A DNA stretch of 5,578 nt, from positions 1 to 5,578 of the forward strand of contig JAJXZC010000750.1 in NCBI GenBank assembly GCA_021780275.1, given 5' to 3'. The translations under genes and the position numbers were made by a program. Origin of the DNA: Pseudomonadota bacterium (GTDB taxonomy: Bacteria > Pseudomonadota > Alphaproteobacteria > Parvibaculales > Parvibaculaceae). A model generated the notes under the pieces. It made no database searches, had not been told where the DNA came from, and saw only the letters and a program-made list of their open reading frames with translations. Below, piece by piece: positions 1 through 5,520 of the stretch (position 1 is the first letter of the stretch; the number at the start of each line of letters is the position of its first letter).

Positions 1-531
1 GGTTGCGCGGATCGCATCGTTGGAAAAGCGGAGGCCATTGAGATCATTATGCGCCTGAACCGCGTAGATGCCGGTGCTGCCCACCAGGTTTTCCTTCACC
101 GATCGGATGAAGGGATAGCTCAGCGCCGCGTCGATTTCGCTGCTGGTGCTGTCAAACTCGATGCCCGCGGGCTGGTTCGCGGCGCGCGATTTCGCGAACG
201 ATCCGCCGAAGATGGCGCGCAGACCGTCCGATCCGACAAATGTCGAATAGGCAAGACGGAAGAATTGATTGGTCGCGATCTGCGGCGTTGCGAGAACGGT
301 CAGCGCAAGCTGCTCTCCCTCGCCGAGGATGTCGTTGACCGCGCCCGTCAGGTAGGTCTGGAACGGCGTGCTGGCGAGATTGGCGCGGTTGTCGAGCGCT
401 GTGTCGAGGGTCAGCGGATCGTAGGTCGCCTTGAGCGCCATCGTCGCCGCGCCGGTATAAATGTTCATGCCGGTGAGCTGGCCGCCGATCTTGACGCCCG
501 GGATGTCGCCGATGAGCAGCAGGTGGCGCGA
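1..531 (-). pseudogene. Remnant of TpsB outer-membrane transporter (ShlB/FhaC/HecB family), 5'-truncated and cut by left window edge
   Basis: TpsB proteins are outer-membrane beta-barrels with two periplasmic POTRA domains; they export large TpsA exoproteins by two-partner secretion. On the minus strand the frame reads RHLLLIGDIPGV, the family's typical (R)YLLLxxDLPGV segment leading into POTRA2. It continues with GAATMALKATYDPLTLD, then a DN..N.......F element and NDILGEGEQLALTVL marking the first barrel strands, and later FFRLAYSTFVGSDGL and ALSYPFIRS, all typical of the barrel. No stop occurs before the left edge; the conserved loop-6 VRGY-type motif would lie beyond it. Upstream of about 531 the frame stays open to 711 (ATG at 693), but the residues there look like neither a POTRA1 domain nor a signal peptide, and the other two minus frames do not supply them. 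A normal TpsB has well over 100 residues before this point. I therefore read it as a 5'-truncated remnant; a deletion or an assembly join near 531 are alternatives. Family call is confident, pseudogene status moderately so. Confidence 0.75.
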
Positions 532-664
532 TCCCGGCCTTGCGATCCAGCGACATTGAACTTCGACCCTCCCGTGACTTCTGCGCAGCGCTTCATATGC
601 GCAATGCACGGACGGATCAGTAGGGCCGATCCGGCCATTCGGGGGATCGATTCCGGCCAGTACC

Positions 665-685
665 GTTTCGGGACGGTGCCGAAAC
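665..685. promoter_or_regulatory. Palindrome GTTTCGG-n7-CCGAAAC in the spacer before the lipoprotein gene
   Basis: Two perfect 7-base arms (665-671 and 679-685) flank a 7-base centre. Neither strand has a T-run after it in the direction that would make an intrinsic terminator, so an operator or an RNA hairpin is more likely. It lies about 95 bases upstream of the lipoprotein start, in the stretch between two divergently oriented units. I could not identify a convincing -35/-10 pair next to it. The rest of the 532-779 spacer shows no gene. Confidence 0.35.
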
Positions 686-779
686 AAAAGCATACGGAAG
701 AACACACGGCTCTACACCATAACCCTGTCTGTGTGGCGTACCGTGCACCGATCATTCAACGGGCATCGGGGAGATGATG

Positions 780-1592
780 ATGCAAACCTTCAGAAGCGCG
801 AGAAATCTTCTGCTCGCGACGAGCGCCATGGTTCTGCTCGCCGCCTGCGTAACCGACAGCGGCAGCTCGAGTTCCGGCGGCAGCGGGGGAGGCGGATCGA
901 CGCCGAGCTCGGTGCCCCAGGTTGGTTTGACCGGCACGGGCGGCACGACGGAAGCTCTCGGCGTCGCTGCGCTGACCGATCCGATCCTGGGCACCGATGG
1001 TGCGCTCGGCGGCGGCGGTACCGGCCTTCTCGGCAGTGCCATTCCGGCCGACCAGCTTGCGCCGCTTTCGAGCGCGCTCGATCCGGTCGTGACACAGGTC
1101 GCGTCGGCGCTCCCGCTCGATACCGTCACCAGCCAGATTCCAGCTCTCGGCGTCGATGGAAGCGGCGGCGTCGTTCAGGATCTTACCGGGCAGGATCCCT
1201 TGACCGATGTGATCGGCACGACCGGTGTGCTCGGCACGGTGACGGGTGGAGGCAATGGCGTCGCGCTTGGCGACATCATTCCGGCCGGCACCGTTCCCTC
1301 CCTTCCTACCGGTTCCCTGCCGTCGATCCAGGGTCTTTCCTCCATCACGAGCGGCGATCCGGCGGCGACGATCACGAACACCCTCGATACGGCGACTGCC
1401 CTCGTCACGGGCGCAACCGGCGGTGCGTCCTCCGGCGGCGATCCGCTGGCGCCCGTCACCGGCGCACTCGATACGGTCACGTCGACTGTGACGGGGGCAA
1501 CGGGCGGTGCGTCGAGCCCGCTCGCGCCGGTCACCGGTGCGCTCGGTACCGTGACCAGCACGCTCGGCACGGTGACCAGCGCCCTGCCGTAA
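780..1592 (+). CDS. Low-complexity repeat-bearing outer-membrane lipoprotein, function unknown
   Basis: Predicted secreted lipoprotein of 270 aa. Three in-frame ATGs occur at 774, 777 and 780; the Shine-Dalgarno GGGGAG ends at 773, so ATG 780 has the best spacing (6 bases). The N-terminus has Arg5 and Arg8, a hydrophobic stretch (about 10-20) and a lipobox LLAAC with the lipidated Cys at 23. Residue +2 is Val, not Asp, which favours sorting to the outer membrane. A Ser/Gly linker follows (about 28-39), then a chain rich in Gly, Ser, Thr, Val, Ala, Leu and Pro ending in degenerate repeats. The mature part contains no Lys, Arg, His, Phe, Tyr, Trp or Met, and only a few acidic residues. Similar proteins are sometimes labelled 'collagen-like', but there is no regular Gly-X-Y register here. 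A strong terminator follows, so the gene is probably a single transcription unit. Structural or surface role is inference; no enzyme motif is seen. Confidence 0.8.
   Translation: MQTFRSARNLLLATSAMVLLAACVTDSGSSSSGGSGGGGSTPSSVPQVGLTGTGGTTEALGVAALTDPILGTDGALGGGGTGLLGSAIPADQLAPLSSALDPVVTQVASALPLDTVTSQIPALGVDGSGGVVQDLTGQDPLTDVIGTTGVLGTVTGGGNGVALGDIIPAGTVPSLPTGSLPSIQGLSSITSGDPAATITNTLDTATALVTGATGGASSGGDPLAPVTGALDTVTSTVTGATGGASSPLAPVTGALGTVTSTLGTVTSALP
1377..1589 (+). repeat. Degenerate tandem repeats inside the lipoprotein gene
   Basis: Three successive in-frame units: about 1377-1457 (NTLDTATALVTGATGGASS then GGDPLAPV), 1458-1532 (TGALDTVTSTVTGATGGASS then PLAPV) and a shortened 1533-1589 (TGALGTVTSTLGTVTSALP). 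The unit is roughly 75-81 bases, and similarity is visible at both DNA and protein level, so recent internal duplication is likely. The last unit carries a shorter internal echo, LGTVTS repeated twice. Confidence 0.7.
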
Positions 1593-1620
1593 GCGCAAGC
1601 GCATCGAAGCATCGGAAAGT

Positions 1621-1652
1621 GAGGCGGACGACTTCGTCCGCCTCTTCTTTTT
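1621..1652 (+). terminator. Rho-independent terminator of the lipoprotein gene
   Basis: A perfect 10-bp stem, GAGGCGGACG (1621-1630) with CGTCCGCCTC (1635-1644), closes a 4-base loop. It is followed at once by TTCTTTTT (1645-1652). It starts 28 bases after the lipoprotein stop codon. Confidence 0.92.
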
Positions 1653-1678
1653 GTCTGGACGAAAGTCCGAAAAGAAAA

Positions 1679-1702
1679 CGCCCGCATCCGGAGATGCGGG
1701 CG
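1679..1702 (-). terminator. Second stem-loop, terminator-like mainly for the minus strand
   Basis: CGCCCGCATC (1679-1688) and GATGCGGGCG (1693-1702) form a perfect 10-bp stem with a CGGA loop. Read on the minus strand it is followed by TTTTCTTTTC, a good U-tract; read on the plus strand it is followed only by TTTCGATTTC. It may act as a bidirectional terminator backing up the one at 1621-1652, or protect the lipoprotein gene from antisense transcription. No minus-strand gene ending here is visible, so its client is unclear. Confidence 0.65.
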
Positions 1703-2018
1703 TTTCGATTTCGGCGAAGACCGGATGCGGATCCCTTGTTGGGGGGTGAGGGATGCTGCATCAAATTCGAGGCGGATCGCTCAAAATGAATGACAGCAGG
1801 GATCCGTTTCCTATTGGCCTTCGATCCGAGATCACGATTGAGAGTCTGGGCCCGAATGCTCGCGAAGTCCATCGATGTTACAAACTATTACATTGGACCG
1901 ACTGTACACGGAGGATAGGACTTCCTCTTCCAACCGCGCGGGCGCGCCAGCCCCGGAGAATGCTGTAGCCGTTTCCGGGGATTTTGTGACTATCATGTTA
2001 AAAAATTGGGGGGAATCG
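1703..2018. other. Intergenic region, 316 bases, no gene seen; probable promoter and leader of the next gene
   Basis: Visibly more AT-rich than its flanks, especially 1765-1920 and 1980-2010. The frame of the downstream gene is open back to an ATG at 1875, but that extension lacks a Shine-Dalgarno and reads as unstructured residues, so I treat it as non-coding. A partial symmetry, GTCCA (1867-1871) and TGGAC (1894-1898), flanks an AT-rich centre and could be an operator; this is weak. Nothing else recognisable is present. Confidence 0.5.
1893..1921 (+). promoter_or_regulatory. Weak promoter candidate for the 2019 gene
   Basis: TTGGAC (1893-1898) and TAGGAC (1916-1921) are 17 bases apart, the usual sigma-70-type spacing. 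The -10 match is poor, and the call rests on position (about 100 bases before the start) and on the lack of a better pair in the gap. Confidence 0.25.
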
Positions 2019-3068
2019 ATGGCTGAGAGCGGCGCCGGACTGAACGGCTACAAGGCTGTGGCGAAAATCTACAATGCATTGATGACGGGGCTCGTTCTGA
2101 CGCTGGTCTCGAGGCGGGGGGCAGAGGCGGCGCGTTCTTTCGTCTTTTCCCATTTCCGGCGTCAGCATCTCGAGAAATTCCTGCCGGGGCTGAAGAAGCT
2201 TGGGCTGGACAAGTTGCCGGACGCGGTGGCCTGCGCGCAGTACCACTATTTTTCAAATGCGCTTGGCGGCGTCAAAACGGAATACATGCCGGTGTCGGAC
2301 AGGAAGGCCTGGGTGCGCTATCCGCCGCCGCGCTGGATATGGCAGGGTACGACGATCTGCGGCATCCCGTCCGAAGTCAATGCCGCGATGCTGCATGGCT
2401 GGCATGGGCATAATGGCGTCTCGCTCGGCAATCCGAGGCTCGGCTTTGTCTGCACCGGGCAGACGGTCGATGGCGCGCCGGGGCTCGAAGGCTATTACCT
2501 CGAATATGACCACGCGATTTCGGAGAGCGAGCGCGTGCGCTTTGTTCATGACGAAAGCGCACCCGATTTCGATCCTGCGGTGGCTCCGCGGCTCGACAGC
2601 GCGAACTGGCCCGAGGAGCGATTGCGCAAGGTCGAAAGATCCTATGCGAACGAATATGTACGCTCCCTGTTGCCGACCATGCTCGAGTTGTTCGGTCCCG
2701 AGGAGACGCGCGTTCTGGTCGGCCATGCAGCGCGGCTCATCGGCATGCAGTTCTATGACGAGACCACGGAGCTGCTCGGCATCGCGCCGGGCGGCGCGCA
2801 TGGCTTCGCGACGTATCTGGCCGCCATGGCCGATGCGCAGGGCGAGGAGGTGGAAGTGCTTGAGAAGGGCGGTTCGCCCGTCGTCGCCCAGCGCGGATGG
2901 CGGTTGATGGAGGGACTGCCGCCCCCCGGGCGCGATGCCTTCGAGGCCTGGAACGCGCTGTGGGAGGGGGCCCTGTCGGTTCACAACCGGCGTCTCAGGC
3001 TGGTGACAGAGCGGACGAATGGCGGGATCACATGGCGCGTCGAGGGACCGGAGGTCCCGCAGGGTTGA
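2019..3068 (+). CDS. Uncharacterised soluble protein, distantly resembling L-2-amino-thiazoline-4-carboxylate hydrolase-like proteins
   Basis: 349 aa from ATG 2019, chosen because GGGGGGAA (2008-2015) lies just upstream; an ATG at 1995 and one at 1875 are in frame but lack comparable signals. I do not recognise a firm family. The N-terminus is helical-looking with a moderately hydrophobic stretch (about 20-31), not a clear signal peptide or membrane anchor. The central part is rich in conserved-looking residues: YPPPRWIWQG (101-110), Cys114, HGWHGHNG (126-133), GFVCTGQT (142-149) and GYYLEYD (158-164). The His/Trp/Cys cluster and the order of the central motifs vaguely recall the ATC-hydrolase-like family, which is often placed in catabolic operons; this is a weak resemblance, not a domain call. 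The C-terminal half is mostly helical by eye. It lies 54 bases upstream of the SDR gene in the same direction, so a role in the same pathway is likely. An enzyme or a substrate/cofactor-binding partner are both possible. Confidence 0.8.
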   Translation: MAESGAGLNGYKAVAKIYNALMTGLVLTLVSRRGAEAARSFVFSHFRRQHLEKFLPGLKKLGLDKLPDAVACAQYHYFSNALGGVKTEYMPVSDRKAWVRYPPPRWIWQGTTICGIPSEVNAAMLHGWHGHNGVSLGNPRLGFVCTGQTVDGAPGLEGYYLEYDHAISESERVRFVHDESAPDFDPAVAPRLDSANWPEERLRKVERSYANEYVRSLLPTMLELFGPEETRVLVGHAARLIGMQFYDETTELLGIAPGGAHGFATYLAAMADAQGEEVEVLEKGGSPVVAQRGWRLMEGLPPPGRDAFEAWNALWEGALSVHNRRLRLVTERTNGGITWRVEGPEVPQG

Positions 3069-3093
3069 CATAGTTCTTTTTTGGAACTTACAT
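3065..3093 (+). promoter_or_regulatory. Promoter overlapping the upstream stop codon, with internal small palindrome
   Basis: TTGACA (3065-3070) is a perfect -35 consensus and contains the TGA stop of the preceding gene. After a 17-base spacer comes TTACAT (3088-3093), a moderate -10. The spacer holds AGTTC (3072-3076) and GAACT (3084-3088) as an inverted repeat around a T-rich centre, a position where a repressor could act. It would start transcription about 20 bases before the SDR gene's ATG, allowing SDR, isomerase and hydrolase expression independent of the first gene. Confidence 0.5.
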
Positions 3094-3122
3094 GGCCTTC
3101 GACATCAGCCTGGAGGATGGCC

Positions 3123-3869
3123 ATGACGAAAATCCGGAACGCCACGGCGGCGATCGTGGGAGCTGGCGACTTCATCGGCGCCGCCATCGCCAGGAAGTTC
3201 GCGGCCGAAGGCTATCAGGTCGTGGCCGGCCGGCGGAATGGCGACAAGCTTTCGCCGCTCAAGGCCGAGATCGAGGCGGCCGGCGGAACATGTGTCGCGC
3301 GGTCGCTCGATGCGCGCAATGAAGAGCAGATCACCGATTTCCTGAAAGCGGCCGACGGGATCGCGCCGCTTGAGGTCTGCATCTTCAATGTCGGCGGCAA
3401 TGTGAATTTCCCCTTGCTCGACACGACGGAACGGGTGTTCCGGAAGGTCTGGGAGATGGGCTGCTATTCAGGCTTTCTCACTGGCCGCGAGGCGGCACGA
3501 TTGATGCTCCCGCATGGGCGAGGGTCGATCTTCTTCACCGGCGCAACGGCAAGCTTGCGGGGCGGAAAGGGATATGCGGCATTTGCGGCCGCGAAGTTCG
3601 GCCTGCGCGCGGTCGCGCAGAGCATGGCGCGGGAGCTTGGCCCGAAGAATATCCATGTCGCTCATCTCGTCATCGACGCCGGCGTCGATACGGCTTTCGT
3701 CCGTGAGCGCATCAAGGTGGCGCGCGGCGAGGCGGCGCTCGATAATCTTGAGACCGATCAACTCATGAACCCGGTCTCGATCGCCGAAACATACTGGCAG
3801 GTGCACAACCAGACGCGCGACGCCTGGACGCACGAACTCGACATACGTCCTTATGGGGAGACCTGGTGA
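3123..3869 (+). CDS. Divergent short-chain dehydrogenase/reductase (SDR) with Phe at the catalytic Tyr position
   Basis: Rossmann-fold protein, 248 aa, a normal classical-SDR length. Start ATG 3123 is preceded by GGAGG (3112-3116) at 6 bases; an in-frame ATG at 3117 sits too close. Visible elements are an altered Gly-rich dinucleotide motif VGAGDFIG (12-19) instead of TGxxxGIG, RR at 37-38 (NADP preference is possible), LD at 62-63 for the adenine, and FNVGG (88-92) instead of NNAG. The active-site segment GYAAFAAAK (150-158) has Phe154 where the catalytic Tyr belongs and keeps Lys158. By the same alignment the catalytic Ser position is Ala141 and the Asn position Cys114. This pattern matches the described SDR subgroup c10 (incomplete Gly motif, Phe for Tyr, Lys retained). 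Either it uses a different mechanism or it binds nucleotide and ligand without classical oxidoreduction. Its stop overlaps the isomerase start (TGATG), so the two are translationally coupled. Confidence 0.9.
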   Translation: MTKIRNATAAIVGAGDFIGAAIARKFAAEGYQVVAGRRNGDKLSPLKAEIEAAGGTCVARSLDARNEEQITDFLKAADGIAPLEVCIFNVGGNVNFPLLDTTERVFRKVWEMGCYSGFLTGREAARLMLPHGRGSIFFTGATASLRGGKGYAAFAAAKFGLRAVAQSMARELGPKNIHVAHLVIDAGVDTAFVRERIKVARGEAALDNLETDQLMNPVSIAETYWQVHNQTRDAWTHELDIRPYGETW

Positions 3870-4477
3870 TGGTGAAGGTCGAACATCATTTTGATTTCGG
3901 CAGCCCGAATTCCTACCTGGCCTGGAAGGTCATTCCGGGGATCGAAGAACGGACTGGCGTTCGCTTCGACCATGTCCCGGTCCTTCTTGGCGGCATCTTC
4001 AAGCTGACCGGCAACCAGCCGCCAAGGGTCGCTTTCGGCAACATCAAGAACAAGCCGCAATATGAGGTGCTCGAAATGCAGCGCTTCATCGCGCGGCACA
4101 AACTCGATCGCTTCAAATTCAACACGCATTTCCCGGTGAACACCGTGCAGATCATGCGCGGGGCGGTCGCGGCGCAGATGGATGGCGTCCTGCCGAAGTA
4201 TATGGACGTCGTCTTCCGCGCCATGTGGGAAACGTCGATGAAGATGGACGATGCCGAGGTGATCCGCGCGGTGCTCGACGAAGGCGGGCTCGACGGCGCG
4301 CGCCTGCTTGCCCGGCTTCAGGATCAGGACGTCAAGGATAAGCTGCTTGCCAACACCAATGCATCGGTGGAGCGCGGCACGTTCGGTGCGCCGACCTTCT
4401 TCGTCGGCGATGAGATATTCTTCGGCAAGGACCGTCTGCGAGACGTGGAGGAGGAAATCCTCCGGGCGTCCGCCTGA
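3869..4477 (+). CDS. 2-hydroxychromene-2-carboxylate isomerase-like protein (DsbA family, GST-kappa type)
   Basis: 202 aa, the usual length for the family. Founding members isomerise 2-hydroxychromene-2-carboxylate to the trans-benzylidenepyruvate in naphthalene catabolism, using glutathione. The N-terminal motif FDFGSPNSYLA (8-18) carries Ser12, at the position of the glutathione-activating Ser; there is no CxxC, so it is not a disulfide oxidoreductase. A helical insertion follows, with LLGGIFKLTGNQPP and FPVNTVQIMRG typical of the family. The C-terminal thioredoxin half holds FGAPTFFVGDE (172-182) with the cis-Pro at 175, then FFGKDRL (184-190). The start is ATG 3869, sharing one base with the SDR stop, with GGGGAG at 3855-3860; GTG 3866 is an in-frame alternative. 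Family is sure. The substrate is open, because no ring-cleaving dioxygenase, aldolase or other naphthalene gene is nearby, and many genomes carry such paralogues in unassigned pathways. Confidence 0.93.
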   Translation: MVKVEHHFDFGSPNSYLAWKVIPGIEERTGVRFDHVPVLLGGIFKLTGNQPPRVAFGNIKNKPQYEVLEMQRFIARHKLDRFKFNTHFPVNTVQIMRGAVAAQMDGVLPKYMDVVFRAMWETSMKMDDAEVIRAVLDEGGLDGARLLARLQDQDVKDKLLANTNASVERGTFGAPTFFVGDEIFFGKDRLRDVEEEILRASA

Positions 4478-4556
4478 TCTTTCGCCTCTGCCGGAAGCCG
4501 CGACACCCGGCGATCTCCGGTATAGACTGCTCGCAGGACATTGGAGGGAGGAAACC

Positions 4557-5468
4557 ATGAAAGATCCAGAAATCGCCGCCATCCGCGAATTTCTCGCGTC
4601 ATCGAGCTTTCCCGAGGGGACAGAGGAATTGCGCAAGGCCTATGACGATCTCGGCACGGTCTTTCCGACCGCTCCGGACGTTACGCTGGAAGCGCTGAAT
4701 GCCAATGGCGTCCCGGCCGAATGGTCGTCGACCGCCGGCGCCGCGCGGGATCGCGCCATCCTCTATGTGCATGGCGGCGGATATGTGATCGGTTCGATCA
4801 AGAGCCATCGGCATCTCGTCAGCGAACTTGGCCGTGCGGCGGGAACGCGAACCCTGGCGGTCGACTACAGGCTTGCGCCGGAACATCCCTTTCCGGCGGC
4901 GGTCGATGACACGCTCGCGGCCTATCGCTATCTGCTGGCGCAGGGGTTTGCGCCCGGACGGATCGCGATCGCCGGCGACAGCGCGGGTGGAGGTCTCACA
5001 GTCGCAGCGTTGGTCGCGATCCGCGACGCAGGCCTGCCGCAGCCTGCCTGCGGCTTCTGCATTTCGCCCTGGGTCGATCTCGAAGCTGTCGGCGGCTCGA
5101 TGACGGAACTCGCCAATATCGATCCGATGGTGCAGAAGGACGGGCTCATCGGCATGGCGACCGCCTATCTCGGCGGCGCTTCGGCGAAGACACCTCTTGC
5201 GGCACCGCTTCACGCGGAGCTCAAGGGCATCGCGCCGCTGCTCATTCATGTCGGGTCCGCCGAAACGCTGCTCGACGATTCCATCCGGCTCGCCGGTCGC
5301 GCGGGCGCGGCCGTGGTGGAGGTGACGCTACAGGTCTGGCCGGAGATGATCCATGTCTGGCATTTCTTCCATCCCTCGCTCAAGGCCGCGCGCGACGCCA
5401 TCGAGGTCGGCGGCGGATTCATTGCCAATGCGATGGATGAGCGCGAGGCGCTGGGTCAGGTCGTCTAG
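4557..5468 (+). CDS. Alpha/beta hydrolase, hormone-sensitive-lipase (family IV) esterase type
   Basis: 303 aa, cytoplasmic (no signal peptide), of normal family length. It is expected to hydrolyse carboxylic esters of small to medium acyl chains. Start ATG 4557 follows GGAGGGAGGA (4543-4552); the frame extends upstream to 4308, but that part overlaps the isomerase gene. Visible motifs: oxyanion-hole HGGG (72-75), DYRLAPEHPFPA (103-114), nucleophile elbow GDSAGG with Ser142 (140-145), ISPWVDL (169-175), DPMV (189-192), and the C-terminal PEMIHVW with His266. The acidic member of the triad falls in VGSAETLLDDS (232-242), where Glu236 occupies the place of the Asp in the usual DxLxD; Glu there is seen in other relatives, and Asp240 is a less likely alternative. 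A gap of 79 bases separates it from the isomerase with no terminator, so co-transcription is plausible. Together they suggest ester cleavage and isomerisation in one catabolic route. Confidence 0.93.
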   Translation: MKDPEIAAIREFLASSSFPEGTEELRKAYDDLGTVFPTAPDVTLEALNANGVPAEWSSTAGAARDRAILYVHGGGYVIGSIKSHRHLVSELGRAAGTRTLAVDYRLAPEHPFPAAVDDTLAAYRYLLAQGFAPGRIAIAGDSAGGGLTVAALVAIRDAGLPQPACGFCISPWVDLEAVGGSMTELANIDPMVQKDGLIGMATAYLGGASAKTPLAAPLHAELKGIAPLLIHVGSAETLLDDSIRLAGRAGAAVVEVTLQVWPEMIHVWHFFHPSLKAARDAIEVGGGFIANAMDEREALGQVV

Positions 5469-5520
5469 GCTTACCTTGCGTCCTTCAGGGATTTGCCGTT
5501 CCCGATCCGAGTCTGCTTGA

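Noticed and set aside
582..603. Two TGCGCA hexamers 16 bases apart in the spacer
   Set aside because: TGCGCA is a short self-complementary word that is common in GC-rich DNA; there is no further support for a site.
49..777. Long plus-strand open frame opposite the transporter remnant
   Set aside because: It is Arg-rich, has no recognisable domain and is the antisense shadow of the minus-strand frame carrying clear TpsB motifs.
780..1592. Collagen-like triple-helix protein
   Set aside because: Gly is abundant but there is no sustained Gly-X-Y periodicity.
756..1604. Long minus-strand open frame opposite the lipoprotein gene
   Set aside because: Arg/Gly/Ala-rich shadow typical of GC-rich DNA. 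The plus strand has the Shine-Dalgarno, signal peptide, lipobox and terminator.
1875..2018. N-terminal extension of the 349-aa protein from ATG 1875
   Set aside because: No ribosome-binding site, unstructured residues and AT-rich intergenic-looking DNA; a strong GGGGGGAA precedes ATG 2019.
2253..3071. Minus-strand open frame across the 349-aa gene
   Set aside because: No start signals or known motif; the plus frame has a better Shine-Dalgarno and coherent composition.
4450..4463. GGAGGA-AA-TCCTCC palindrome at the isomerase 3' end
   Set aside because: It lies within Glu/Ile/Leu codons of the coding end, the loop is too short and there is no T-run; probably chance.
3869..4477. Assigning the isomerase to naphthalene degradation
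   Set aside because: No ring-hydroxylating dioxygenase, extradiol dioxygenase or aldolase is in the window; the family is much broader than that pathway.
4521..4526. TATAGA as a -10 box for a separate esterase promoter
   Set aside because: No acceptable -35 element lies 16-18 bases upstream (the sequence there is CCGCGA).
3851..4636. Minus-strand open frame across the isomerase gene
   Set aside because: Shadow frame: the plus strand encodes an unmistakable HCCA-isomerase-like protein.
4599..5249. Minus-strand open frame across the esterase gene
   Set aside because: Shadow frame: the plus strand carries HGGG, GDSAGG and the catalytic His.
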